DNA of 64,000 nucleotides from Amblyomma americanum. Lineage: Eukaryota; Arthropoda; Arachnida; Ixodida; Ixodidae. The DNA lies in contig NC_135505.1 of the NCBI RefSeq assembly GCF_052857255.1, positions 134,099,967 to 134,163,966 on the forward strand. The letters are read 5' to 3'. Under the pieces are notes generated by a model. The model saw nothing but the letters and a program-made list of their open reading frames with translations, did not search any database and had not been told where the DNA came from. Of this stretch, positions 1 through 12,021 are shown piece by piece (the first letter of the stretch is position 1; each line of letters opens with the position of its first letter). Both the position numbers and the translations under genes were made by a program.

Positions 1-2
1 AC

Positions 3-101
3 CTTCTTGTCACACAGCCAGCCCCATACAGGAATGAGGGAGCCGTTGCAGATGCCAGGGATCATGAAAACCAGTCCGAGAACCGTGGTCGAGAGATGGA
101 A
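3..101 (-). CDS. SLC18B1: SLC18B1-like exon 8 (TM8)
   Basis: 33 codons, residues 285-317, phase 0 at both ends. The acceptor follows CTGCTGCAG and a donor GT follows codon AAG at the window edge. It encodes TM8 and ends in 'WGWLCDKK', the MFS-type basic loop between TM8 and TM9. Confidence 0.85.
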
Positions 102-3100
102 CTGCAGCAGACAAGGGGCAACGGGTAGTGGACGAACATTCGAACTGCAAGTTGGAAGCTTGAAAGTACACTGGGCCCATAAAACCACACCACTGTCATT
201 TTATTTCACTCCTGCTTCCCAGGGCCTCGTTTGATGTAGTGCGGAAACGTGGTTAGGTATAAAACAAAAAAATCTAGACATTAACTCACGGTATAGTGTC
301 ATAATATAATATATACTTAAAAACATTTGACAGAAGTCTGTTTGGTTGGGAAAATTAATTTAGTAGAAAGATGACTGACGCCAACAAGGTTAATTTTTTA
401 AAAACACGAAGTTTCCGGACCGGCTCGGTCCCTTCTTCATGGTGTGATTACGGGCGAGGCGCAGCTTGGCTTTTTAAGCCCTCGTGTTGAATACCTCCGG
501 GTCAATGGCCGCAAACCAAGGATGTAAGACGAAGGAAGTGTCCCCAGGGAGCGATTAACATTCCTTCGAGTCTGCTGTATGTGCCACGACTCCAGAAGAA
601 GCCTCCTGCGCTGGTTAGCTTAACCTGGTTTGACACAAATTAACCTGTTTGGCGTCAGTCATCTTTCTACTAATATATACTTGCTTAGTTAATGCCATCT
701 TACTATCACCCTCAGCCCCGTACCGCCCGCTACCGGCAAGAAACTTCTCCCACCGATCTGTCCCGCGCCAGCAGAGACCACCTTATCCCCGCTAGCTTCA
801 TAACCTCGTCTGCCCACCTGACTATGACGGCCCATGCTACGTTTAATTGCGTCCCCGTTGAGCATCGTCAGGTGACCATATTGCGCAGCTGCGCTGGCGG
901 ACACCGTTGGCCTTAGTGCAACTCTTCACCGAGATCTCACGGTCGTCGTCGTCATCGAATGACGTCATCACACAGTAAGGTCGTATGTCTGGTAGGCTAC
1001 GTGACCCACGTGGCTAAAGTGACCGATGAGAATGGGTCATGTACCCTTCATGTACCCTTGTTGTGTGATGACATCGTTTCAGGTCTACGTCTATAGGCAA
1101 GGTCACATGACTCACTAAATGGGTCCCGCGACCTTGCTGTGTGACGTCACCATGAAACGATATCACCATACACACAACACATTACGCGGTATATCGTAAC
1201 CGTGCTACGGGGAACTTTTTTTCGCCACCTCCTTGCACTGGAAAGCACACTCACGGGCCTGAGGTGGGGCTCCAGGGTCGCCTGGTTGAAGCCCACGCAG
1301 ACGTAGCTGCCGAAGATGGCCACGGCGTATATGTAGATCTGGGGACCGCTCCAGAACTTGCGCAGGTCCGTCGGAGTGCTTTCCTGCTTGTCGTCTGTCA
1401 GGGGACCACAAGGAGTTTTTGATAAGCTCGTACCAATTACCAGTTTTCTAAAGGGTGCAAGCTTTCTCATGGCCAGGTCTTTGGCTTCTATGATGAAGTG
1501 GTTGGGAATATGAATCTTTTCCAAACCCCCTCCCCTATTTCACCTTGCGCAGACGAAACAAGTTAGTCATGGCGCTCTTTTGCCAAGGCTCGCCTGGGCT
1601 ATTACATCAAACCATTATCGCCATCATCGACAATCCTAATAAATCGCATGTTTTTCTTTTTAAAGTTTGACACAAGTTAACCGAAACAAACTGTATAGTT
1701 TACAGCTTTGACTTCTTAACAGGCGGCCACTTGGAAGGGCGGGAAACGGAGCTTAGTATTAGCAAGGCACAATGACGAATGTGGCAAAAGACGGTCCGTA
1801 GCATCACTTAATCACACCTGCAAAGCAATGCAATGTTTGTTCCTAACTTATTTTGTGCTGAAAAAAAGTTTGTGTTTGTCGAAATGTAATCCATCGCCTT
1901 TGCCTATTTCTCCGATTGCATGTAACAACTACCCGACGATATGTAAAGGGGCCAGGAATCTCTCAAGCTGCGGTATTGCAGCCTTAAACTTGCCCCCCCC
2001 CCTTGTCTGTAAAGGTGCGCGAATGATTGAATGAATAAATATATGAATGAATGAATTTGCTTCCTTTAGTAAGCGCATGCAATTGTTTACTCCTTTCTTG
2101 AATTGTTTTAAAAGAACGTCTCCTTTACGGATAAAATGAACTAGTCTGCACAGAAACTTGACTGTTTTACAAGATCGGCAGATCTGCAGAGAAATATATG
2201 GGGTCCAAGCGAACAGCTGGTAACAAAAATTAAACTGGTTTATGCAGAACTGAACAGGTTTAGGAACTATCAGCTCTAAAAATAACACCTAAAATAGAGC
2301 AACTAAAATAAAAAAAATAGGGCTACCAGCGCAAATCAACAACAGAGCGGCAAATTCCCCGCAAAAAAAGGCCGTCCAACAACAAGCATCCACATGGCGT
2401 GACGTCACGGTTAATTTTCTTGCTCCTGCCAGCCAGCGCAGTTAGGCTAGCAGATGAAAGGGGATTAACAGCGACGCCATGACTCTGGGTCGACGCCAAT
2501 GGCTGCAGGGCCTCCTTTTAAGGGGCATCTGCCACCGCGCTTTCGTGAGTTGTACCGGACTATATGCATAGAGTATTATACACTAAACTGTATAAGAAGA
2601 GTGCCCGCCCGTAGGTCCCAGCAGCCGACTTTTGCACTCAGCGCGCATAGTGGAAGCGATGAAGTGCACCAGCCTCAGAGACGGCCGCCGAGTTTCACCA
2701 AATCTCGTAGGCTACAACTAAGCACTACAAGCCATGCCCGCAGCCGCTTTCTATGTGCAACGCCATCTGGCGGAGGCGTGGAACGCCGAGCTCAGCTGCG
2801 AAAGGGCTCGAGTGTCCACTCTTAGCGTTTATGTTACTTATGTTACGTAGTAGTCGGCCAGCTATTGCCGGCGCGACAAGAAGTTGGTAAACTCAGCAGG
2901 CACGTGACAAACAGACGAGTGTCGTTTCCGCGACAAGAGAAAGACCGTGGACCTGTGTGTGTGTGTTGCCGGAGGGGGAGTCCTGGCGATGGTGACGATA
3001 GTGTTGTGCTGGAGGCGCAGTTTCCCTCGCCCTTTGTATCACCCGGGCGCAAACCAACACCACAATAGGAAACCTTAGGGGCTGCTCGAGGGATGTGCTG

Positions 3101-6100
3101 ACGGAAAAACACTCATTGCAACAGCTGAGCGGTGTCCACAGCACCCGCTGCTGTGGCAGCGAGCATGAAGTATGTGTGGCGCCCATTTCAAATGTTGCTC
3201 AATATTTCTGTACTCCACATCGCGCAATACGCGGAAGTCGCCTACACCGTGTAAAGTTTACTACTGAATTTCGTCTCCCAAGCAGTTCTGGTTCCCATTT
3301 ATTAGGTCGAACCATGGCTGCGACGTCAATCTTGACTTCAGGTCACGTGATCGAGACATTAAAACTGCGATATATAATCGCTGAACATCGCTTTTTCAGA
3401 CTGACTTTGTCACTACGTCCCATCAACTGGAATTAAAGAATCAGTCCGAATATTGCAGTGATTTTATTTTTATTCGTAACGAGACCTAAAGTAAACTTTG
3501 ATGCCATATATAGGCACCGTTCGGAGGTTGAAATTGAAACAATATGAGAGAGGAAAATAAATTTTAAATTATTTAGAAGGTGCAGGTGAATTTCACGTGA
3601 TGATCTGCGTATACTATTAAGTCTTGTGCATCATATTCCAAACGAAAGAACACACAACAAAAATGTCATCCACCATTTTAAAGGGACATGCCTTTAAATC
3701 TGCGCGTGAGCGTTTGTCCGGTGTGTCGAAGAAAAGTTAGCTCACCATGAAACATGCCACAGGTGCTCCGGAAAGGTTCTTTCTTCGGCCACTAGATGGC
3801 GCCACAGTGAAAACGCCGAGAACTGTGTGGCGCAATCTCGCATGCTGTCCTGTACTCGTGACAAATAGCACAAACTAGATCGTGGCGAGACCAAAATGTT
3901 TTTCACACTGGCCTTTGGCGCATACAAATCAAGCCGGATGAAGCAATTGTTAGCGTTTTGTCTTCACGCGACCGTACAGATAGTAGACAAGTCCGATAGG
4001 ACTCCCCGCTCCACATAAGCACCGCGGGTGACACGCTACCTACTCAGAAAGGGACACGGTGCGAGGTAGGTGTGAACTGAATTTGTAGCACTGAAGTTCG
4101 CGATAGCTCCAAATGTACTCGCCGAGCCCGCAGTCGCCGATGCGATGGCACACAGGAACCCAAACACCCATTTTTGTAGGAAGCCCATAACATTACAAAT
4201 GTATATCGATGTGTCGGTGTGAGAAGAATAAAATAGTTAGTGTTGCGCCAGTCCTTGTGCTTCTCCCGTGTATGTGGTTCGTCGAATGTTCTGCGCACAT
4301 CGTTCATCAGTATCATCATTACAAATGATGTAAGTGAACGGACTGTCGCCTCTGGTTAGAGGGTGCATACCGCCAGCCAATGTGGGGTGCACAGAGCTTT
4401 CCAGCTTTCCTGCCACTGCTGTAGCTGGTAAAGTCCCAATCAGCATAGGTAATTAGCGCAATATTGGAAATGTATTGGCAAATAATGGCACTACAATGGT
4501 ACAGTGTTAAGCCATTTATTTCCAATATTGGGCCAATTACCAGCGCTGCTTGGGGTTGTACTCGAATACATCTAACGATGCCACGCGAGCGAGAACCGAT
4601 CTGCGAGTCGCTCACCTATGTTGGGGATGACGAAGTACGTGATTATAGCGACTACGAGCCCGATGCTGCCGCAGACGACGAACGGTGTCGTGAAACCGCC
4701 AATCTGGAACCCACAGAAAAACAGCGCAACCAAGTAAATAGTCAGCGGACTGTCTACGTAATGTGAAAACAAAAAGACGCACGTCGTAGAGGAAGCCGCC
4801 GACGGTGGGTCCCACGATTACGCCAACGCTGAAGGCTGTCTTCAGGGAAGACTGCAGAAAAGAGAAAAAGATTGCGAAGCGTCAGAGAACGCTGGCAGAA
4901 CACTCGCTGAAGTCGGTGTGCACGACTGCCGCTCGCTTTCTTTTTTTTTTTTTGTGCATATACGTGGCAGCAGCAACAGAAGTGTTTACGTTCGATAAAT
5001 TTGGAGTTAAAAAATGAGATGTTTGTCCCCCATTCAAACTCGTCATGTTAATGATGCCGCGCGTAGACTGCTTTAAGGACTTCATAATCGCTGAGTGGAA
5101 GTGGATCACGGTATGGTCTAGCCTTAGAAATGCGCGAACACACACAGGAAAAAAAATATTGACGTCATCGCAGTCTGCTTGCGACAACAGCCTATGACTG
5201 CGCTACTTACATTCTGTTTTATTTCTCAAAGACTTACAACAGCTCAGTTTTAAGTGGAAGTATTCTCTTCGTTCTTAGAGCATGGCAATCAACTGATGTG
5301 GGTCAACCATGAGGAAGGAAAGAATTCAAGAGAGACCCGTTACGTCACATTTATTGAAGCCGGATGTGAAGGCTCCTCCTTGACCCCCTCCCCTACTTGG
5401 CAGACGTCTCAGCGAGCTTGCGCATGCGCAGCAGACAATGCAGAAGACGACGCCGCTGCACCCGACGTTACTATTGGCTATACGCCGTCGGCCCAAGAAT
5501 CCCAGTTGTCCTTGCGAAAGCGCGTGACTTCAGGCACAGCGTGCAGCTCGGATAGCGAGGGCCTCTCCTAAGCTTGCCTTCCTACATGAGGTCAACTTTG
5601 TAGTGTAGGTGGCGCTGTATAACATGCCGCGCTCCCACATACCTCGTTCGCATCATGCCTCCTGGAGGGGGAGCATATAGCAAGCGTCAATAAAGGCTCC
5701 GGGGCAGTTTTCCCGCCATGGTAACTATGGTGTGACATCTGTTTATTACAAACTTAACTCTGTCATCAGTGTACCTTCAAACAGCTCGATAGCCTGTACA
5801 CGGTGGCGCAATTTTCGGCAAGACTGTATGTTAGCCGAGCGACGCAAGTGCTATTGACCGTCGGGACGGTCCAAGAACCACATCAGTGCACACACACTTC
5901 ACTGGTGATAAACCGCAGCCAGGCTTTCCCTTCTCCACAGACGGTATTTGCCTCAAACACGGCGGCCTTTGTCTGCATATCGCCGACCGCCCCGCTTCCT
6001 CGTTGACGGGGTCGTTTTCCCTTTGTTCTGAGTCGCGTGAAGCGTTGGACTTCCAACGACGCCTCCTTCAGCCAGATGCGCTGTGCACCCACTGAATACG

Positions 6101-9100
6101 TTGGTCCATGCTCCTCTCCGGCAGTCAGCGAGGCGTAATCAATGAGACTGTGGACCAGCAGGCAGCTAAGCAAGCAGAATAATCGCCCAACGCAATCGAT
6201 TGTCCTATAGCGGTGGGGGTTGTCGCTTCTATCGGTTTGGTTTGGTTTATGGGGGTTTAACGTCCCAAAGCAACAAAGGCTATGAGAGACACCGCAGTGA
6301 AGGGCTCCGGAAATTTAGACAGCCTGGGGTTCTTTAACGTGCACTGACATCGCACTGTGCGCGGGCCTCTAGAATTTCGCCTCCATGGAAATTCTTACGC
6401 CGCGGCCGGGATCGAACCCGCGTCTTTCACGTCAGCAGCCGAGCGCTGAGCCACCGTTGTGGGCTGCAGTAAACTCAATCGACATTTCAATATCTCACTA
6501 TTAAATAGCGAGTCGGAGGCATCGGTATTCTGTTGCTTATACTTTTGTGTTTTAATTTACGCAACCAGAAAAAGCTTTAACAGAGGACTATATTTCCTCG
6601 CGGGCGGAGGAAGAAGCGTGTGGCGGTCATGAGTGGAGGCGGAGCTCAACTGCATAGTCTGGTGCGTCCGACTACACCAAACCATCGCCTAACCCTCAAC
6701 GGGAAAATTATTAAAATGCGTTCTGCGAGTCTTTCCCTCTAAACACGAATACGCCTACAATGGAGTAAAAAGGGTGTGCGCTAGATTACAGCTTACTCCT
6801 TTTTTTTTACTCCTTTCTGTTTAGAGTGTTCCAACCTTCGCGCACACATTGGCACGCAGAAGAAATCTTCCGCGGCGTAAAGATCTACTTTCGGTCTTGG
6901 GGGTACCCATGTAAAAGGGAAATGAGGTGTGGACACTTATGGCAGTCTCTTCGCCCCGAATTAAGGCGAGAATTCCGGGCCTTTTTTTATTAAATTGGCT
7001 TTCTTCGGTTTATTTTGTTTACTTTAATGCGGTTCAGTTGACAAAAGCGATGCGGACAGAACAAAGAAGGTATACAGGAGGTACTCTGTATAGAAGATGC
7101 AAAGGGCTGAGAAGCATGAAAGGATAAAGACTACACGTGGAGACAATGAATGTATGAAACCGGTGTGGGCTAGAAGCAGTTCGGAGGTTTAAAAGGCCGT
7201 TGTTTTGCAGCGCAATGCGATAAGGGCTGTGAGGGTCATGAGATGCCAGATCCTCACCCTGGCACCCAACGTCCGGTAACAGTGCGGTATGGTATCTATA
7301 GTATGTGAAGCTGAACGACCCACAGCTGCACGTGCACAATGAGAAACGCCGTATTGGAGGTCTCAGGATTAATCTGGATAAATCGGGGCTCAATAGTGTG
7401 TACTGACATATCACATAGCATACGGGCGTCTCTTGGATAAAAAAAAATGGTTTTGAGGAAAGGAAATCACGCAGTAACTCTCACATAACTCGGTGGACAC
7501 CCGAATCGCTAGAGGACAGCTTACTGTTTTTTTGCTCCCATATAGGCGTATTTGTATTTAGATTGCACGAACTTCGGTACAATACCGTGCTCGTTCGGCT
7601 CACCAGGACGGTGCCTATGCGGCCGGGGAACTCGGACATGACAATGGTGGAGCTGGCCGTGATGTAGGCGGCCGCGCCCAGGCCCTCCAGAATGCGAATG
7701 ACGAAGGCCAGAGCCACGAACATCTTCCCGCCAGGAACAAGGTTCAGGAACCTGAACATGTGCGTGTACACGAAGTCAGACTCGCTGGTGGTCATTTTTA
7801 GAGCAGCAGGCAGAGAGTGCCACGCCTGATTTACCTATCGGCATTTTAGCCATTTGCTGCCCAGCGTTGCGAATTCGTGACATACCGTTTGCGCGCCGTG
7901 TTACAACATAGAGCTCGGATACAAAGGTCAGCAGCCAGCACTTTCATGGTTGAAATGTTTGGCGTCGCGGCGAGCAGCTGCGTAAAGTAAAAGGGGCGCA
8001 GACCTCCAGCTTCCAGCCAGCGTTCAGTTTCTCACTTTCTGACAAATGTAGCTCGGGAAATAGGAACGCTTTCGTTGGATAACACACTGTTTTCTGTCTC
8101 GGTTAGTGGCTTTCGATTTGGTCTTTCACACAGCTATAGGACTGCAGCTGCACAAAAGAGACTGAATGCTGCTTATTGCTAAATGGCGATCGTGCCGATT
8201 TCTCAGATTTTAGAGGCGCAAACAAATTTTCGATGCCTTCATAATTCACGCATTCAAGAGTTAAGTTATTGGAAGTTCTTTTCTTTTTAGAACGTTAGGT
8301 ACATTTGGATCGTTCTTCAGTTTCGCGCCATCGTCGCCAGTGACGAAAGTAGAAGGCAAAGACCGAAAGAAAGGATGGGATGACGTTTCGGCTCTCGTGG
8401 AGGAGCCGAAACGTCATCCCATCCTTTCTTTTGGTCGGCGCCTTCTACTTGCGTCATGTACCATCCTGACCAGACGGGTTTCGGTCAGACTAGACTTCAA
8501 GCATCGTCGTCAGTGTCGGCACCCGCAGCGCCACCTGCCACTTTCCACCTGTCACGGTTGGAAGGTGCAAAAGTGTAGAGAGGGAAATCTCCCCTTTTAT
8601 GGGAGAGGAGGGAGAAAAGTAAAGGAAGATGGGAAGTGACTGGTGGCCTAGCACGTCACTTCGGCGCCTGCCTCCACTACGGGAGGTCGTTGGTTAGAGA
8701 AAGCCACTGCAGAGTATCGCCGCAGTTAGCAACTTGACTGACCCGCCCTTATAAAAGTTGTCTATAGACTTCTTATCGACACTACTAGCTGTTTTCCTAT
8801 AGGCATTTCTTTTTGTCTATTCATGCTCAATAGACTGTCCATAGAGAAAAGTAAACTAAAGGTGTATGGCCGTAAATCTATAGGTTGTCTATAGACTGTC
8901 CATATGATTTGTATTGCCCATAGACTACTCTATAGGATTTCTCTATAGAAATTCTATAGACGTCATAGACAGAAGTCTATGGAAGTACGGATTCACCTCC
9001 GGCTGTTCGGCTTTGAGAGAAGAAACAGAACATGACTGCGACAAATTCTTTGCTGTCACATTACAGCTAATGCTCAAACATTTGCGTTACCACTCGCAAA

Positions 9101-11988
9101 CGTCCTGTTGCCTTTTTTTTTCTTTAGAACAGCCCACAGGTAGAACGGCATAAACGTACTACGTCCGCCGCTACAGCTGACGAACACTCTCAAGGTTCGG
9201 TTACACTACACATAAATACTGCAGAAGCTTGGACAGCCGTCGCCGTAGCTCAGTTGGAGCACCGGACGCGAAACTCGGAGGTCGGGGGTTCGGATCCCAC
9301 CGCCTGAATGTGGTTGCTTTTTTCCTCTGCTTTCATATCAATTATCTTTAAAATTAGTCCCTTTATTAATCTCCCGTTGATGAACACCACAAATAAAAAA
9401 CATCCTCTATGCTCCTTGGTATAGGTAACTATGGGCTTCCATCATGTATTGGCTTCCCTCGTGTAATAACGAGGGAAGCCCATTTCCATTCCCTTGTCGG
9501 ACAACAAACAGACTTGCAACGCAGGCGCTGAGAGACTGCATCAATCACCTCCGCTGACAGTCTTCACCTGTCGCCTTTAAGCAATTGCTCTGCGGGGAAC
9601 GTTCAGCGCGAGGCAAATCATCCCCGCGTGAGATTCAATCGCTGTTTGCCAACTTTTTTCTAAATTTCTGGCTGTCAGGTGATTAGAAGCGGCCCTTGCA
9701 CGATTGTATATGGTATGGTTTAATTAACGCTGACGAGCCGAACCTTTCTGAGGTCTGAAGAGGATGTGGCAAAGTTGCCGGTGCCTTGGCAGAATTATGC
9801 TCTCTTCTTTTATTCTTTAAAGTATAACTGCGAAGACAGGAAATTTCGCGAGAATGTGCGCGAACACAAACGCTCGGCCATAACGTTACTTGTATCACCT
9901 GTTGCGATAGTTGCTTAGGTAAATGCAACTATACCACATGGTTCTTTTGTGAATATGCATGAACTGCCCTGTTAAAATATGAGCAGCCATGCAGCACATC
10001 CTAAATGACCGTATAGTAAATTTTCGTAAAAATGGCGAATGTCATATTGAAAAGCAACAAACAAGCAACAGTGTCGAAAACTGCACCGTATACTACAAAA
10101 CCAAGCACCCAGCCGCAATACAACGCATTATGGTTCATGTTCAAATCTCCATATTTGCGGAATAAAGAGAGGCGGCAGTCTGGTCTCCAGACTGATATAA
10201 TATGGCAGGTATAGGTACGGTAGAAGGCACAAACTAATTCTGAACCCTGAATGCAATGAAGCGAGGGGGCTCACCCGAACAGTACGACGCAGACGCAGGT
10301 AAGGCTAAATCCTCCGTTGAGCATCAGGTTCGGCCTCACCAGGGCCACCTGTGAAGCAGCAAGTCAAGTTTGGTCAAGTCAAGCCAAGTCTGTAGTTCCG
10401 TAACATTGAACGGTCCCCAGGATAAAAGCTGCAGTTAGCAACTTGACTGAACCGCCCCATAAAAAGTTGTCTATAGAGTGTCTATAGCCTTCTTATCGAT
10501 CCTACTGCTTTCCTATAGGTATTTCCTTTTGTCTATTGATACTCAATAGACTTTCCATAGAGAAAAGTAAGTTAAAAGCATATGGCCATAAATCTATAGG
10601 TTGTCTATAGACTGTCTATATGATTTGTATTTCCTATAGACTACTCTATAGGATTTGTCTATAGAAATTCCATAGACGTCATAGACAGAAGTCTGTGGAC
10701 AGTCTATAGACTGTCTAAAGAAATTTTTGTGCAGTAGTCGTTATGAGGAAGCAGTAGACATTTCATACAAGACGAAAGTTAATCGGGCGCCTCACGTCTT
10801 TGGCGAAAGAGGTCTATAATGCGGCCGGATTAAATTAACACCCCAAAAAGGTGTAAAAAGGGAGTTAACTGCACTCACCAGTTTCCCGTACACGGGAGCG
10901 ATGAGGAAAATGGTGAAGTAGAAAGAGGAGAAGATGAGACCATACTCCGTAGGGGTGGCACCCTTTTCCGTGGCCTGCGAAGGGAATAAAAGCATCTATG
11001 TTAATCACACTGGTATTTAAGCGCAGTCAACACATCCGATCCTTTAGATCCTTTTCAGACAAGGAAAGTTTGGTTTGTGAGGGTTAGCAGAATTTGGAGG
11101 GGACACTTAAGCTTCGCCTTGAGGCTATGACGCGATAGCATAATGGGTTGATGCATATATATGCAGAACTGGTCATTTTCTACTTAACATTCATACATCA
11201 CTGGGAGTCCTCATACCACTGCTGGTACAGTGGTGCAGTGGTTAACCAATGCACCACTGCACTGCGATGGCAGGTGCTGCCACCTGTGGGGCTTGTATGT
11301 CACTGAGGTTGCGCTTCTCGAGCAACCTCTCGCGACCAGTCATCAATTAAACTGACACCTGCCATGGTGGTCAGACTAAGTTTGCTCACAGTCCGGTTGG
11401 CAGGTTGTGATGACGGCGCAGGGTCACGTGACCTAGGTGACCTACCTAGGTTGCTTCTCCGGGGATTATTCGCTCACCTAGCTACTCGCTATGGAAAATT
11501 AAAAGGCAGAACAATGCATGCACTCGACAAATGCTGCAAAATAAATCACCCAGGATGCTGAGCAGTTTACACGCTAGAAATAAACAGCTAGAAAACATCA
11601 CGTTCAAGACATTGCACGATCTTTTAAAAATAGTTTTTCCTTTGGTACATTATGGTGAATAATGTTTGTGCGTGATTCGTAGGCGGAATGTCGTCACTAA
11701 ATCAGATGTTTCTTGCTTGCCATGTAGTTTCGCGTGGTATTAGGCATGTGCTGTGCTTCCATGCTTTTGTTTTCAATTTGTTCTGACATAAATGCTGTTC
11801 TTGTTATTCTTTGCTCACTTTATACAAACTGCCAATCAAGGGGGCCTGCGACCCTGTCAAGCTTGCTTTTGGGCAACTTTTTCTGTAGGCCTCCTGCATC
11901 ATGTGAAATGATGCAAAATAAAGCCTTTATTATTTTATATTATCATTATCATTATAATAATCATTATTGTCACCATTATCATCATCAC

Positions 11989-12021
<33 letters not shown>

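Noticed and set aside
4044..4190. Candidate extra transporter exon ('[20 protein letters not shown]')
   Set aside because: It looks membrane-like, but exon 6 joins exon 7 in phase without it and the family has no insert there.
9238..9310. tRNA gene
   Set aside because: A and B boxes are present but the acceptor arms do not pair and the D-loop is shortened.
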